Counted from the stretch's first letter, positions 8,455-18,177 are shown. The stretch: DNA of 64,000 bases from Pseudomonas sp. LP_7_YM (GCF_004364435.1 NZ_SOCT01000005.1:248001-312000), one strand, 5' to 3'. Notes: generated from the sequence alone by a model not told the origin. A program made the numbers and translations.

Positions 8455-11373
8455 ATGCCGCTTGCCACTCTGATTCGTCGCTCCAGCTTGCCCTGCCCCG
8501 ATGTCACGACCGACCAAGCCGCTGAGCTGCTGTCGACGTATTACGCCTTGGCCGGCACGTTGAAGACGCTGGGCAGCCATCAGGATCGCAACTTTCTTCT
8601 GAACACCGCAGACGAGCGCCGTTTCGTATTGAAGATCTGCCACGGCGATTATTCGACCACGGAGCTGGCCGCCCAGCATGCGGCGTTGCGGCATCTGCGC
8701 GCGCATGCCGATGTCCGGGTGCCGGGTGTGGTGCTGACGGTCAGCGGGCACGACCTGCTGTCCGTACAGATTGGCGGGCACTCAGTGCACGTGCGGCTGC
8801 TGGAATTCATCGACGGCCAGTCGCTGGCGCATGTCAAACACCTGAGTCAGCCGGTAGTAACCGATCTGGCCGAGCTTTGTGCTCACGTCGATGTGGCGCT
8901 GGCGGGGTTCGAACATCCCGGCCTTGAACGGATTCTGCAATGGGACCCACGCCATGCCGGCGCGCTGATCAAGCACTTGCTGGCAGTTATCGAGAGTGCC
9001 GAGGCCCGCGCCTGCATCGCCAAAGCTGCCGCTCAAGCCCACGCACGGTTGCTGCCGCTCATCCCGGACTTGCCCATGCAGGCCATCCACATGGACATCA
9101 CCGAATACAACGTGGTGTGGCGGCGCGATGCTCAGCGCATGTGGCAGCTGCAAGGTCTGATCGATTTTGGCGATCTGATGCGCACCTGGCGTATCGCCGA
9201 TCTGTCGGTCACCTGCGCGGCACTGCTGCATCATGCAGAAGGCGATCCGCTGTACATCCTGCCCGCCATCGAGGCCTATCACCGGATCAATCCGCTGCAA
9301 ACCGCAGAATTGAAAGCGCTATGGCCGCTAATCGTCGCGCGCTCGGCAGTGCTGGTGCTCAGCAGTGAGCAGCAGGCGAGCATCGAGCCGGACAACGCCT
9401 ATATTCAGGCCAATCTCGCCAGCGAGTGGAACATCTTCGACGTGGCAACTTCGGTGCCGATGGCGCTGATGGAAGCCGCGATCCTAACTGCGGTGAAGCA
9501 GCTCGATCAGCCAGCCGACATAGAAGCGTTTTCACCTTTGCTGCCTGGCTTGAGCGCTCAGACGTTCACCTGCGTCGACCTGGGCGTGCTCAGCGAGCAT
9601 TTCGAGGCCGGCAACTGGGAGCAATCCGGCATCGACGAGATACTGCTCAAAGAGACCGCGCGCGCTGGCGGGCTGGCGGCCAGCCGCTATGGCGAATACC
9701 GACTGTCGAGGACGCAACCCGACAGCGCGCATGAACCGGACACCTTTGCGCTGCACGTCGAATTGGTCATCCCTTATGGCTGCGTGGTTCACGCCCCCTT
9801 TCACGGGACGCTGCGTCATACCGCCGATGGGGCGTTGCTGCTGGCAGGGGGCCGGTCGAATCTGCGTCTTTGGGGCGTGCGCTCGGATTTCGATTCCGGA
9901 GTCGAATTCGCCGCCAGCGATGTGATCGGGCAGGGTGGCGGTTCGCTGATCGTCCAGTTGTGTTGCGAGCGTGAGGTCAGCCCGCCGCTGTTTACGACAC
10001 CTTCACGCGCGGCTGCGTGGCGGGCGCTGTGTCCTTCGCCCAAGGCATTGCTCGGTTTCGAGTGCGACGCGCCGCTGTTGGCCGACTCCAGCGAACTGTT
10101 GGCCCGCCGTGACGCCAGTTTCGCGCGCTCGCAGAAGCACTATTACCCGATGCCGCCGCAGATCGAACGCGGCTGGTGCAATCACCTCATCGACATGCAG
10201 GGCCGTTCCTATCTGGACATGCTCAATAACGTCGCCGTGCTGGGTCACGGTCATCCGCGCATGGCTCAAGTGGCGGCGCGGCAGTGGTCGCTGCTCAACA
10301 CCAATTCGCGGTTTCATTACGCGTCCATCGCTGAGTTCTGCGAACGTCTGCTCAAACTCGCACCCGAAGGGATGGACCGGGTGTTTCTGGTCAACAGCGG
10401 CACCGAGGCGAACGATCTGGCGATTCGACTGGCATGGGCCTACAGCGGCGGTCGCGATGTGTTGACTGTGCTTGAGGCGTACCACGGCTGGTCGGTGGCC
10501 ACTGACGCGATTTCGACCTCCATCGCCGATAACCCCCATGCGCTTGGCACGCGGCCTGAGTGGGTGCATCCAGTGGCTGCACCCAATACCTATCGCGGTG
10601 AGGGGCGTGGCGCAGACAGCACGCCGTTCTACCTGAAAAGCGTCGATGCGCATCTGGCCAGTCTGGCGCAGCAGGAGCGGCAGTTGGCGGGGTTCATCTG
10701 CGAGCCTGTTTATGGCAATGCGGGCGGGATATCGCTGCCTCCCGGCTATCTCCAGGCGGTGTATCAAAAGGTGCGTGCTCAGGGCGGCGTGTGCATCGCC
10801 GATGAGATTCAGGTCGGCTACGGCAGACTGGGGCATTACTTCTGGGGCTTCGAGGAACAGGACGTGGTCCCGGACATCATCACCATGGCCAAGGGCATGG
10901 GTAACGGCCATCCCTTGGGCGCAGTCATCACTCGCCGGGAAATCGCCGAGGCCCTTGAGGCCGAGGGGTATTTCTTCTCTTCAGCCGGGGGCAGCCCGGT
11001 GAGCTGCCAGATCGGCATGGCGGTGCTGGATGTCATGCAGGAGGAAGGCCTTTGGCAAAACGCCAAGATTGTGGGCGGCTATTTCAAGGAGCGCCTGCTG
11101 GCGCTGATCGATAAACATCCACTGGTGGGCGCCGCTCACGGGTCAGGCTTCTACCTGGGTTTGGAACTGGTGCGAAACCGTCAGTCGCTGGAGCCCGCCA
11201 CCGAGGAAACCGCTTACCTGTGCGACCGCCTGCGCGAACTGGGCATCTTCATGCAGCCGACCGGGGACTACCTGAACATCCTCAAGATCAAACCGCCGAT
11301 GGTCACCACTCGCCGCAGCGTGGACTTTTTCGTCGACAGTGTTTCGAAAGTGTTGAGTGAGCTTGAGGGCTGA
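8455..11373 (+). CDS. APH kinase - M23-like - class III aminotransferase fusion protein
   Basis: A protein of about 970 residues with three parts. The N-terminal part is an aminoglycoside/choline-kinase-like fold (HMDITEYN catalytic loop and IDFGD metal motif, roughly 9095-9175). The middle contains a degenerate M23/LytM-like beta segment (HAPFHGTLRHT). The C-terminal part is a class III PLP aminotransferase with ADEIQVGYGR and the PLP lysine in TMAKGMGNG near base 10888. Relatives of the last domain include ethanolamine-phosphate phospho-lyase and omega-amino acid transaminases. The frame extends to a GTG at 8371, but no ribosome site precedes that codon; the ATG at 8455 (MPLATLI) is preferred by fit to the domain, with a weak upstream site. 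Its position 300 bases before aguA suggests a role with amines, as an inference. Confidence 0.82.
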   Translation: MPLATLIRRSSLPCPDVTTDQAAELLSTYYALAGTLKTLGSHQDRNFLLNTADERRFVLKICHGDYSTTELAAQHAALRHLRAHADVRVPGVVLTVSGHDLLSVQIGGHSVHVRLLEFIDGQSLAHVKHLSQPVVTDLAELCAHVDVALAGFEHPGLERILQWDPRHAGALIKHLLAVIESAEARACIAKAAAQAHARLLPLIPDLPMQAIHMDITEYNVVWRRDAQRMWQLQGLIDFGDLMRTWRIADLSVTCAALLHHAEGDPLYILPAIEAYHRINPLQTAELKALWPLIVARSAVLVLSSEQQASIEPDNAYIQANLASEWNIFDVATSVPMALMEAAILTAVKQLDQPADIEAFSPLLPGLSAQTFTCVDLGVLSEHFEAGNWEQSGIDEILLKETARAGGLAASRYGEYRLSRTQPDSAHEPDTFALHVELVIPYGCVVHAPFHGTLRHTADGALLLAGGRSNLRLWGVRSDFDSGVEFAASDVIGQGGGSLIVQLCCEREVSPPLFTTPSRAAAWRALCPSPKALLGFECDAPLLADSSELLARRDASFARSQKHYYPMPPQIERGWCNHLIDMQGRSYLDMLNNVAVLGHGHPRMAQVAARQWSLLNTNSRFHYASIAEFCERLLKLAPEGMDRVFLVNSGTEANDLAIRLAWAYSGGRDVLTVLEAYHGWSVATDAISTSIADNPHALGTRPEWVHPVAAPNTYRGEGRGADSTPFYLKSVDAHLASLAQQERQLAGFICEPVYGNAGGISLPPGYLQAVYQKVRAQGGVCIADEIQVGYGRLGHYFWGFEEQDVVPDIITMAKGMGNGHPLGAVITRREIAEALEAEGYFFSSAGGSPVSCQIGMAVLDVMQEEGLWQNAKIVGGYFKERLLALIDKHPLVGAAHGSGFYLGLELVRNRQSLEPATEETAYLCDRLRELGIFMQPTGDYLNILKIKPPMVTTRRSVDFFVDSVSKVLSELEG

Positions 11374-11410
11374 GCATCCAGGCCCTTCTTTTACCCGCAG
11401 GCAGGGGTTT

Positions 11411-11503
11411 GTTTGGGAGCAAATTCATTCGTGAGACGTCTATATGCCTGATGCAGATGTGTTGGGGCAAAAACGGCTTCGCGAATGAATTCGCTCCCAA
11501 ACT
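11411..11503. repeat. Intergenic inverted repeat, GAATTCATTCGC family, copy 1
   Basis: The ends GTTTGGGAGCAAATTCATTCG and CGCGAATGAATTCGCTCCCAAAC form a roughly 23-base inverted repeat around a core of about 45 bases. The same ends recur at 43361, 51303, 52507 and 59291, always between genes. It would fold into a cruciform or RNA hairpin. No transposase is inside, so it resembles REP/BIME elements mobilised in trans. Confidence 0.85.
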
Positions 11504-11677
11504 GGGCCGCAGCGGCTCAAATAACAGATTAATATCGGCTCTTGTTCTAGTAGTTATGTCTTGGCGGATTTTAAACGCTTTTAAAGCAGATATTTATCGG
11601 CTATAACGTGCTTTTTCCTCGGTCGTCGATGTCTACGGCCTATCTACATTCTCGATGGCTTATTGGAGTCCTGTTAG

Positions 11678-12784
11678 ATGACCACGCTCACCAGCACGCC
11701 ACGCACCGACGGCTTCCACATGCCTGCCGAATGGGCACCGCAGACCCAGACCTGGATGGTCTGGCCGGAGCGACCGGACAACTGGCGCCTGGGCGGCAAA
11801 CCGGTGCAGAGCGCCCACGTGGCAGTAGCCAGGGCTATTGCCCGTTTCGAACCAGTGACCGTGGCCGTTTCCGCCGCGCAGTACGACAACGCTCGTGCTC
11901 GTCTGGACGTGCCGAATATTCGCGTCGTCGAGATCAGCAACGATGACGCCTGGGTGCGCGACACCGGCCCGACGTTCGTCATCAACGACCAGGGTGAAGT
12001 GCGCGGCGTGGATTGGGGCTTCAACGCCTGGGGCGGTTTCGACGGGGGCCTGTATTGGCCATGGAACCTGGACGAACAGTTGGCCAGCAAAGTGCTGGAA
12101 ATCGAGCGTTGCCCACGCTATGTCGCTGAAGATTTCGTCCTTGAAGGCGGCTCGATCCATGTCGACGGCGAAGGCACGCTGATCACCACCGAGGAATGTC
12201 TGCTCAATCGCAACCGCAATCCGCACTTGTCTCGCGAAGAGATCGAGGCCGTGCTGCGTGATCATCTGTCGGTGGAAAAAATCATCTGGCTGCCGGATGG
12301 CCTGTACAACGACGAAACCGACGGCCATGTGGATAACTTCTGCTGCTACGTACGCCCCGGCGAAGTGTTGCTGGCCTGGACCGATGATCCCCAGGACCCC
12401 AACTTCCCGCGTTGCCAGGCGGCGATGGGGGTTCTGGAAAACGCCCGCGACGCCAAGGGCCGGCCGTTCATCGTGCACAAAATGCCGATTCCCGGCCCGC
12501 TGTTTGCCACCGAGGAAGAATGCGCAGGCGTTGATCAGGTGCATGGCAGTCAGGAACGCAACCCTTCGGTGCGTCTGGCCGGCTCGTACGTGAACTTCCT
12601 GATCGTCAACGGCGGGATCATCGCCCCTTGTTTCGACGACCCGCTGGACGAGCAGGTGCGACAGATCCTCCAGCGTTTGTTCCCCGAGCATGAAATCGTC
12701 ATGGTGCCGGGCCGGGAGCTGTTGCTGGGCGGCGGTAATATCCACTGCCTGACGCAACAACAGCCGGCGCCCCACCGGTCCTGA
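11678..12784 (+). CDS. aguA: Agmatine deiminase AguA
   Basis: The enzyme hydrolyses agmatine to N-carbamoylputrescine and ammonia on the arginine-decarboxylase route to putrescine. The 368-residue protein of the pentein fold carries the family motifs [11 protein letters not shown] (88-98), DGHVDNF with the catalytic His, and the nucleophile C357 in GGGNIHC. It is followed by a strong terminator, and aguB (N-carbamoylputrescine amidohydrolase) is not adjacent, so the next step must be encoded elsewhere. The preceding fusion aminotransferase may act in the same amine metabolism. Confidence 0.96.
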   Translation: MTTLTSTPRTDGFHMPAEWAPQTQTWMVWPERPDNWRLGGKPVQSAHVAVARAIARFEPVTVAVSAAQYDNARARLDVPNIRVVEISNDDAWVRDTGPTFVINDQGEVRGVDWGFNAWGGFDGGLYWPWNLDEQLASKVLEIERCPRYVAEDFVLEGGSIHVDGEGTLITTEECLLNRNRNPHLSREEIEAVLRDHLSVEKIIWLPDGLYNDETDGHVDNFCCYVRPGEVLLAWTDDPQDPNFPRCQAAMGVLENARDAKGRPFIVHKMPIPGPLFATEEECAGVDQVHGSQERNPSVRLAGSYVNFLIVNGGIIAPCFDDPLDEQVRQILQRLFPEHEIVMVPGRELLLGGGNIHCLTQQQPAPHRS

Positions 12785-12808
12785 GTTGGTTCGGTTCTTG
12801 CTGTGATC

Positions 12809-12834
12809 AAGCCCATCGGAAGATGGGCTTTTTT
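12809..12834 (+). terminator. Rho-independent terminator after aguA
   Basis: An 8 bp perfect stem AAGCCCAT/ATGGGCTT with a short loop is followed directly by T residues, 25 bases after the aguA stop. Confidence 0.9.
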
Positions 12835-12960
12835 GTGGGTAGCGTTTTCTCGTTCACCGGCTGCAAGGGTGCGTGGGGTTACCTAAAGGGTTACCGCTTT
12901 CGTCCGTCTGTAACAAAAGCGCCGTAGATTTCGCAGGCCAAACGCCAAGAGGTTATCCCT

Positions 12961-13164
12961 ATGAACGCATGTCATGACGCGCGTGTGGCTCGAAATTTGT
13001 CTGCCAGCAGTGAAGCCCGGCAGATGATGGCGGACTGGTTACGGATGACCCATGCGCCAAAGAAAAGCGCTCCCGACTACCGCACCATGCTTAACCAGCG
13101 CTATCCCAGCGGCTTGATCAACGAGGCTGAAATCGAGGCGTTGCTCGGTATCCTGAACAGCTGA
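12961..13164 (+). CDS. Small hypothetical protein, 67 residues
   Basis: A short reading frame starts at ATG 12961 behind a good ribosome site (AAGAGGT, 6 bases upstream). The product is soluble and mostly helical by composition, with no signal peptide, cysteine pair or recognised motif; the C-terminal half (SGLINEAEIEALLGILNS) could form a helix-turn-helix-like hairpin but is too short to assign. It sits alone between the aguA terminator and the porin gene. I do not recognise its function. Confidence 0.6.
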   Translation: MNACHDARVARNLSASSEARQMMADWLRMTHAPKKSAPDYRTMLNQRYPSGLINEAEIEALLGILNS

Positions 13165-13415
13165 AGCGTGCCCCTGCGCCAGGTTCGGCCAGGCCATCTC
13201 ATAGGTCCTTCTGGTATTCATCGAATTGACACCCACCGGAGCCGGGGATAGCATTCCTGGCTCACCTGCCTGTGGCCAAGCGCCATGTACGTGCATCAGT
13301 AGTCCACTGCGATGATTTCGTGCGGGCTTCCGGGACTTTCATCCGTCACGGAGGACGTAATTACCTGTCTGGTATTGCCACAGCGCGTGATTAATCTGCC
13401 AACAAGGACAACAAA

Positions 13416-14684
13416 ATGAAACAGCGTATTGGCATGCTCGCCATGGGCATTCTGGCCGCCAGCCACGTCATGGCCGACGGGCAAGCGGACTCAAAGGGTT
13501 TTGTTGAAGACAGCAGCCTTAAGGTTAATCTGCGTAACGCCTACATCAATCGCGATTACAAGAATGGCCCTCAAGACCGCGCCGAATGGGGTCAGGCTTT
13601 CATGGCCAACTATTCGTCCGGTTACACCCAGGGCACCGTCGGTGTCGGTGTAGACGCCTTTGGTCTGTACGCTGTGCGTCTGGACGGCGGCAAGGGTAAA
13701 AGCGGCGCGGGCGGTATCGACTTCTTCAAGCAGGGTGACAGCGGCAACGCGGCTGACGATCTGCAGCGTTTTGGCGCAGCGGTCAAATTCCGCGTCTCCA
13801 ACACCGAACTCAAATACGGCGACATGATGCCGCAGCTGCCGGTCCTGAGCTATGACAGCTCGCGCCTGCTGCCTGAAACCTACACCGGCACCCTGATCAC
13901 GTCCAAAGAGATCAAGGACCTGGAACTGGTGGCCGGTCGTTTCACGGCCCAGACGCGCAAGAGCGCCGAAGGCCGCGACAGTGGCGATCTGAAAAGCATC
14001 AATGTCTACGGCGCCAGCTACAAGTTCACCGATGCGCTCAGCGCGGCGTTCTATGCCTCTGACGACGAAGACGTGCTGAAAAAGCAGTACCTGAACCTGA
14101 ACTATGTCTGGGCAATGCCGAAAGACCAGTCGCTGACCTTCGACTTCAACGGCTACAAGACCAAGCTGGACAAGGACTTTGCTGTCGACGACGCGCGTGA
14201 CAACAAGATCTGGAGCCTGGCCGCGACCTGGGCTGTGGGCATTCACTCCTTCACCCTCGCGCATCAGCGCAGCACCGGTGAAACCGGCTACGTCTACGGC
14301 GGTTACCGCAATAACGGTGGCACCAGCGATGGTGGCAACTCCATCTACCTGGCCAACTCCTACTGGTCAGACTTCAACGGCAAGGACGAGCGCTCCTGGC
14401 AGCTGGGCTATGGCGTGAACCTGGCGACCGTGGTCACTCCAGGGCTGAGCTACAAGGTCGCGTACGTGCGCGGCGACAACATCGACGACGGCTCCGACCG
14501 TGGCCGTGGCGAAGAGCGCGAGTGGTTCAGCCAGCTGACCTACGTCGTTCAGAGCGGCCCGGCCAAAGACCTGTCCGTGCGCCTGCGCAACTCGTTCCTG
14601 CGCGTCTCGAACAATGCCGACCAGTACAACTCCAGCGGTAACGAAACCCGTATCTTCCTCGACTACCCCATCAACGTTTTCTAA
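13416..14684 (+). CDS. OprD-family outer-membrane porin
   Basis: This 422-residue protein starts with a signal peptide (cleavage expected after HVMA, about residue 21) and continues with alternating aromatic/polar beta strands ending in a C-terminal phenylalanine (LDYPINVF), the signal for BAM-dependent assembly. Conserved OprD features are the N-terminal SFVEDSSLKVNLRNAY-like segment and GKGKSGAGGIDFF. OprD/Opd porins carry basic amino acids, dipeptides or aromatic and tricarboxylic acids; the substrate cannot be told from sequence. It is monocistronic with its own terminator. Confidence 0.92.
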   Translation: MKQRIGMLAMGILAASHVMADGQADSKGFVEDSSLKVNLRNAYINRDYKNGPQDRAEWGQAFMANYSSGYTQGTVGVGVDAFGLYAVRLDGGKGKSGAGGIDFFKQGDSGNAADDLQRFGAAVKFRVSNTELKYGDMMPQLPVLSYDSSRLLPETYTGTLITSKEIKDLELVAGRFTAQTRKSAEGRDSGDLKSINVYGASYKFTDALSAAFYASDDEDVLKKQYLNLNYVWAMPKDQSLTFDFNGYKTKLDKDFAVDDARDNKIWSLAATWAVGIHSFTLAHQRSTGETGYVYGGYRNNGGTSDGGNSIYLANSYWSDFNGKDERSWQLGYGVNLATVVTPGLSYKVAYVRGDNIDDGSDRGRGEEREWFSQLTYVVQSGPAKDLSVRLRNSFLRVSNNADQYNSSGNETRIFLDYPINVF

Positions 14685-14714
14685 GGTTGAGCGGCCATTG
14701 AGCTGAAGCTGCAA

Positions 14715-14745
14715 AAAACGCCCCGATCGAGAGATCGGGCGTTTT
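14715..14745 (+). terminator. Rho-independent terminator after the porin gene
   Basis: The stem ACGCC-CCGATC / GATCGG-GCGT (one bulge) with a GAGA loop is flanked by A- and T-runs, 30 bases after the stop. Confidence 0.85.
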
Positions 14746-14800
14746 AGTATCTGGCTTTCAATGTTGCGCTCGTCCCTGAAATTACCAGCGTCATCTCTTC

Positions 14801-14892
14801 CCTATGGAAGCGAGCTTGCTCGCGATGGGCCAGTACAGCCGCAACCTATCTGTCAGATGCACCAGCGCCTCGCGAATGAATCACCCCCACAC
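14801..14892. repeat. Intergenic inverted repeat, mixed family ends
   Basis: The left end reads GGAAGCGAGCTTGCTCGCGA and the right end CTCGCGAATGAATCACCCCC. The two ends therefore come from the two repeat types seen in this window (GAGCTTGCTCGC and GAATTCATTCGC), suggesting recombination or decay. It fills most of the 303-base gap between the porin and AraC genes. Confidence 0.65.
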
Positions 14893-14987
14893 GGATAGCG
14901 CTCGGCTACGGGTCGGTTTCAACCGCTGGCGGGACCGCCAGGCATCCCGCTAACATGGCTCACTTCTGATCCCTCCGGTCACCCCGC

Positions 14988-15764
14988 ATGGCCCTTGCCG
15001 CTCCACCCGACCTCTCCAATACCTCCGTTCCCGTGCAGCGCGTCTCGCGCACGTATCCGCGTGGTGTGTATATCGAGCCGCATGAGCATGACTGGGGACA
15101 GGTCTTGTATGCGGTGTCCGGGGTGATGTGGGTCGAGACGCCCAGTGAGGCGCTGGTGGTGCCGCCGCAACGCGCGGTTTGGTTGCCGCCGGGCGTGCCC
15201 CATGGGATTCGCGTGGTTTCGGATCTGCAGATGCGCAATATCTATCTGCGCCCGGCGCTCGCGCAGACGCTTGAACCTGGCGTTCAGGTGTTCGAAGTCG
15301 CGCGCCTGCTGCGTGAGCTGATCGTCAATCTGGTCAACGAGCAAGACAAGGATTCCGAGTACTACAGCGCGCTGGTCGGTCTGGCCTTGCTGGAGCTCAA
15401 ACGCGCCAGGCGCTCGCTGCTCAAGGTGCCAATGCCCGACGACAGCGACCGCAGATTGATCAACGTCTGCCAGGCGGTGATGGTCGATCCGTCTATCGCT
15501 GTGTCGTTCGAGCAGCACGCCGAGAATGCCGGTGCTAGTGTCAGAACCCTTTCGCGGCTATTTCAAAGCGTGCTGGGCATGGGGTTCGCCGAGTGGCGCA
15601 GGCAGGTGCAATTGGCGACCGCCGTGGCCGAGATCATTCAGGGTGTGCCGGTCAGCACCATCGCCCGCTGTCTGGGCTATTCCCCCAGCAGTTTCAGCGA
15701 CATGTTTCGCCGTGAGCTGGGCGTGGCGCCCTCTCAATACCCGGTCGGCGAACAGGCCAATTGA
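14988..15764 (+). CDS. AraC-family transcriptional regulator with N-terminal cupin
   Basis: The 258-residue regulator has a cupin effector domain in the first half (PHEHDWGQVLYAVSGVMWV, then VPPQRAVWLPPGVPHGI) and an AraC double helix-turn-helix in the last 95 residues (ASVRTLSRLFQ...GMGFAEWRRQ and ISTIARCLGYSSFSDMFRR-like segments). This cupin type occurs in AraC regulators of efflux and small-molecule genes. It precedes a XapX-type gene and an oxidoreductase on the same strand; the gap of about 150 bases to the first suggests separate or leaky co-transcription. Confidence 0.9.
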   Translation: MALAAPPDLSNTSVPVQRVSRTYPRGVYIEPHEHDWGQVLYAVSGVMWVETPSEALVVPPQRAVWLPPGVPHGIRVVSDLQMRNIYLRPALAQTLEPGVQVFEVARLLRELIVNLVNEQDKDSEYYSALVGLALLELKRARRSLLKVPMPDDSDRRLINVCQAVMVDPSIAVSFEQHAENAGASVRTLSRLFQSVLGMGFAEWRRQVQLATAVAEIIQGVPVSTIARCLGYSPSSFSDMFRRELGVAPSQYPVGEQAN

Positions 15765-15912
15765 GGTTCTTGTCGGTAGTTCGGCTGCGCCGTTGCGCCA
15801 GCCTGTCCGAAATCCAGAAGCACTTGGCCGGTAACCTCTGCCGCGGCTGCTTAAACTCCGATTATCGCCAACCGCTGTCGCGACGCACGTCGCCAGACCC
15901 TCGGAGTCAGTC

Positions 15913-16086
15913 ATGAGCTACCTCATTTCACTCGCAATCGGCATCGCCGTGGGTGTGCTGTACGGCGCCCTCGACTTCCGGTCTCCTGCGCCGCCATTGG
16001 TCGCGTTGGTCGGCCTGCTCGGGATGCAGGCCGGGGAAAAGCTCTGGCCGATTGGCCGTCAGCTGTTTGCCGACCTGATTTCCTGA
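15913..16086 (+). CDS. XapX-domain small inner-membrane protein, 57 residues
   Basis: A 57-residue frame starts at ATG 15913 and stops at 16084-16086. It encodes one hydrophobic helix (LISLAIGIAVGVLYGAL), the short loop DFRSPAPP, a second hydrophobic helix (LVALVGLLGMQAGE) and a polar tail. This G-x-x-x-G-x-L-Y...SPAPP...GLLG layout is that of the XapX domain, known from small membrane proteins near xanthosine and other transport genes; the function is unknown. It lies between the AraC gene and a quinone oxidoreductase gene. Confidence 0.8.
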   Translation: MSYLISLAIGIAVGVLYGALDFRSPAPPLVALVGLLGMQAGEKLWPIGRQLFADLIS

Positions 16087-16117
16087 ACCGAATGATTTCC
16101 ACTGCTCAACTCTGGAC

Positions 16118-17086
16118 ATGAACACTATGAAAGCACTGCAATTCTCCAGAACCGGCGATCTGGCTGCGCTGGAAGTCGTCGAACTGCCCACGCCTGTCCC
16201 TGCGCAAGGCGAGGTGCTGGTACAGATCAAGGCGGCGGGCCTGAACCCCAGTGATGTAAAGAACGTCCTTGGCCGGTTTCCCTACACCACCTTGCCACGG
16301 GTGCCGGGCCGCGACTTTGCAGGTGTGGTGGTCGAAGGCCCGCAGGCGATGATCGGTCAGGAGGTCTGGGGCACGGGCAACCAGATCGGCTTCTCGCGCA
16401 ACGGCTCCCATGCCGGTTACATCGCTCTGTCAGCCAAGGGCGTTGCCCTCAAACCCCGGTCGTTGAGTTTCGTGCAGGCCGCAAGCCTGGGGGTGCCTTA
16501 CACCACGGCATGGGACGCGCTGGAGCGCAGTCTCGTCGATGCCAATACCCGCTTGTTGGTCATCGGCGCCAATGGTGCGGTCGGGAATGCGGCCATTGCG
16601 CTGGCCAAGGTGCGCGGTGCGCAGGTACTGGCGGCGGCGCGTCGCCCAGAGCACGTCCAGGCGCTGCAGGCTCAAGGCTATAACGCCATGCTGCTGGGCG
16701 AGCCTGAAACGCTCGCGGCGCAAGTAGGTACTGTGTTCGAGGGTGGGGCGGATGTGATTTTCGACACCACCGGTTTCTGGCTGCCTGCTTCGGTTCAGGC
16801 CTTGGCAGCCTTCGGTCGCATCGCTGTTATTGCCGCGCCGGTGGACGGTCACGTGCAATTGCCGACGCTGGCGCTGTATCGCAAAGGCGGTTCGGTGGTA
16901 GGCATCAACTCGCTGCTGTATGGCGTTCAAGCCTGTGCCCGTATGCTCGAACAATTCGGCAAGCTGTTCGACCAAGGTACGCTGCCGTTGCCAACCGGGC
17001 TGGTGGAATCACCTTTGGCGCACGGACGCGAGCGCTACGCTGAAGTCAATCAAGGCAGCGCGGACAAGGTCATTCTGCTGCCTTGA
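16118..17086 (+). CDS. Zinc-independent MDR-family quinone/NADPH oxidoreductase
   Basis: The 322-residue protein is a medium-chain dehydrogenase/reductase. The GroES-like N-domain (LVQIKAAGLNPSDVKN, PGRDFAGVVVEG) is followed by a Rossmann domain with the nucleotide loop GANGAVGNAA. The zinc-binding cysteines and histidines of alcohol dehydrogenases are missing, which points to the quinone-oxidoreductase branch. Translation may begin at 16118 or at the in-frame ATG 16127 (MKALQF), the usual start in this family. Expression may be controlled by the upstream AraC protein. Confidence 0.88.
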   Translation: MNTMKALQFSRTGDLAALEVVELPTPVPAQGEVLVQIKAAGLNPSDVKNVLGRFPYTTLPRVPGRDFAGVVVEGPQAMIGQEVWGTGNQIGFSRNGSHAGYIALSAKGVALKPRSLSFVQAASLGVPYTTAWDALERSLVDANTRLLVIGANGAVGNAAIALAKVRGAQVLAAARRPEHVQALQAQGYNAMLLGEPETLAAQVGTVFEGGADVIFDTTGFWLPASVQALAAFGRIAVIAAPVDGHVQLPTLALYRKGGSVVGINSLLYGVQACARMLEQFGKLFDQGTLPLPTGLVESPLAHGRERYAEVNQGSADKVILLP

Positions 17087-17140
17087 GTCGCAGGGCGCAG
17101 CGGCGGTCCTAAGCGTTGACCGATCACAGCAAGCGCCAAG

Positions 17141-17461
17141 TCAGGTCTTGTTGTGCTCGTTGGTGTAGCGACCACTCAGCACCCAGCCGCATTCCATCAG
17201 CGTATCGAGCCAGTCTTCGTATGAGTCATCGACATCGAGCAGATTCATGAACTGGTCTTCGATGTGGCAGCGGAACGTCTGTTCCTCGACGTTCCATTCC
17301 ACTTCCCGGATCTTCCAGGAGCGCTGCATGGGCAGCTGGATATTCAAGCCGTGAAACGGCACGAACGGCAACTCGACCTCATAAAGAAGCTTCGACCACT
17401 CAGAGGAAATCTCGGGCGTCTGGTGAGTCCAGACATATTTGATCAAGCGGACTTTGTGCAC
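17141..17461 (-). CDS. Hypothetical protein, 106 residues
   Basis: A GTG-started frame with a good ribosome site (AGAAGG about 7 bases upstream on the minus strand). The product is soluble, rich in Trp and acidic residues (WSKLLYEVELPF, CHIEDQFMNLLDVDDSYEDW) with no signal or membrane segment. It is convergent with the oxidoreductase gene. The even amino acid composition and the ribosome site support a real gene; I recognise no family. Confidence 0.6.
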   Translation of the reverse strand: MHKVRLIKYVWTHQTPEISSEWSKLLYEVELPFVPFHGLNIQLPMQRSWKIREVEWNVEEQTFRCHIEDQFMNLLDVDDSYEDWLDTLMECGWVLSGRYTNEHNKT

Positions 17462-17768
17462 GTTTGGGCCTTCTCTCGTGTTTCGGGAGGCGGGTCGCTG
17501 TCGCCTGGTGCAAAGGCAACGGCCCGTCGGGAATGCCTATACGTTACTAGATGGGCGCAGGATCGGGGAGGGGGCGGGGCGAGATCGGTAGGAGGCTGCC
17601 TGCGCTGCACTCGAAGGGCAGCGAACTGAAAAGGGTCTGCAAGCGGCGGAAGGCTGCGTCTGAGGCTGCGCCTGAGGCTTGTGAAGCGAGGAAAACCGCC
17701 AGGCTACCGTCCGGCTGAATTACCGCTGCCCGCCGAAGTAAACGACGTGCCCCCGCTCATACGTGTTA
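17462..17768. other. Intergenic stretch without a recognisable gene
   Basis: About 300 bases between two minus-strand hypotheticals. It holds a G-rich run (near 17560-17580) but no supported frame, tRNA or clear hairpin. Confidence 0.5.
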
Positions 17769-18077
17769 TCACAGAGACAGCTTCATATCCTCGATCGCTC
17801 GGTCCAGCCTTTCCCATAACGGATCGAGCAAACACCAGACCTGATCAGCATCGAGCTTTTCGGTATGAGTTGCCTCGAACAGGCGTGTCGTCAGGGTAAG
17901 CGCCATATTCACATCCGCGACGCGCTGCATTGCCGCATTCAGGTGATTCAGCGGTCCCTGCATCTCATTAAGCTCAGACAGCCAACGCTGAATAGTTTCA
18001 GCCGAGGGATTCACTTCGCCGTTAGCACTGGCATGGAGGGAGGAATTCAGGCGGAAGATGCGAGCTTCAATAGCCAT
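17769..18077 (-). CDS. Hypothetical protein, 102 residues, divergent from an XRE regulator
   Basis: The start ATG at 18077 is preceded by AAGAGCG. The product is all-helical by composition, acidic, without a signal peptide or membrane helix (MAIEARIFRLNSSLHAS at the start; VWCLLDPLWERLDRAIEDM at the end). Small proteins of this type are common and unassigned in Pseudomonas. It shares a 163-base intergenic region with a divergently transcribed XRE gene, so the regulator may control it. The base composition is less GC-rich than nearby core genes. Confidence 0.6.
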   Translation of the reverse strand: MAIEARIFRLNSSLHASANGEVNPSAETIQRWLSELNEMQGPLNHLNAAMQRVADVNMALTLTTRLFEATHTEKLDADQVWCLLDPLWERLDRAIEDMKLSL

Positions 18078-18177
18078 CTGAGACGCTCTTTTCAGCTCTT
18101 GGGACTGCCACGGAAATTGCGGCTAGAGCCAATGCGGGTATCGCATACGGCTCACTGCCAATCTCAGCGCGAGTCAA

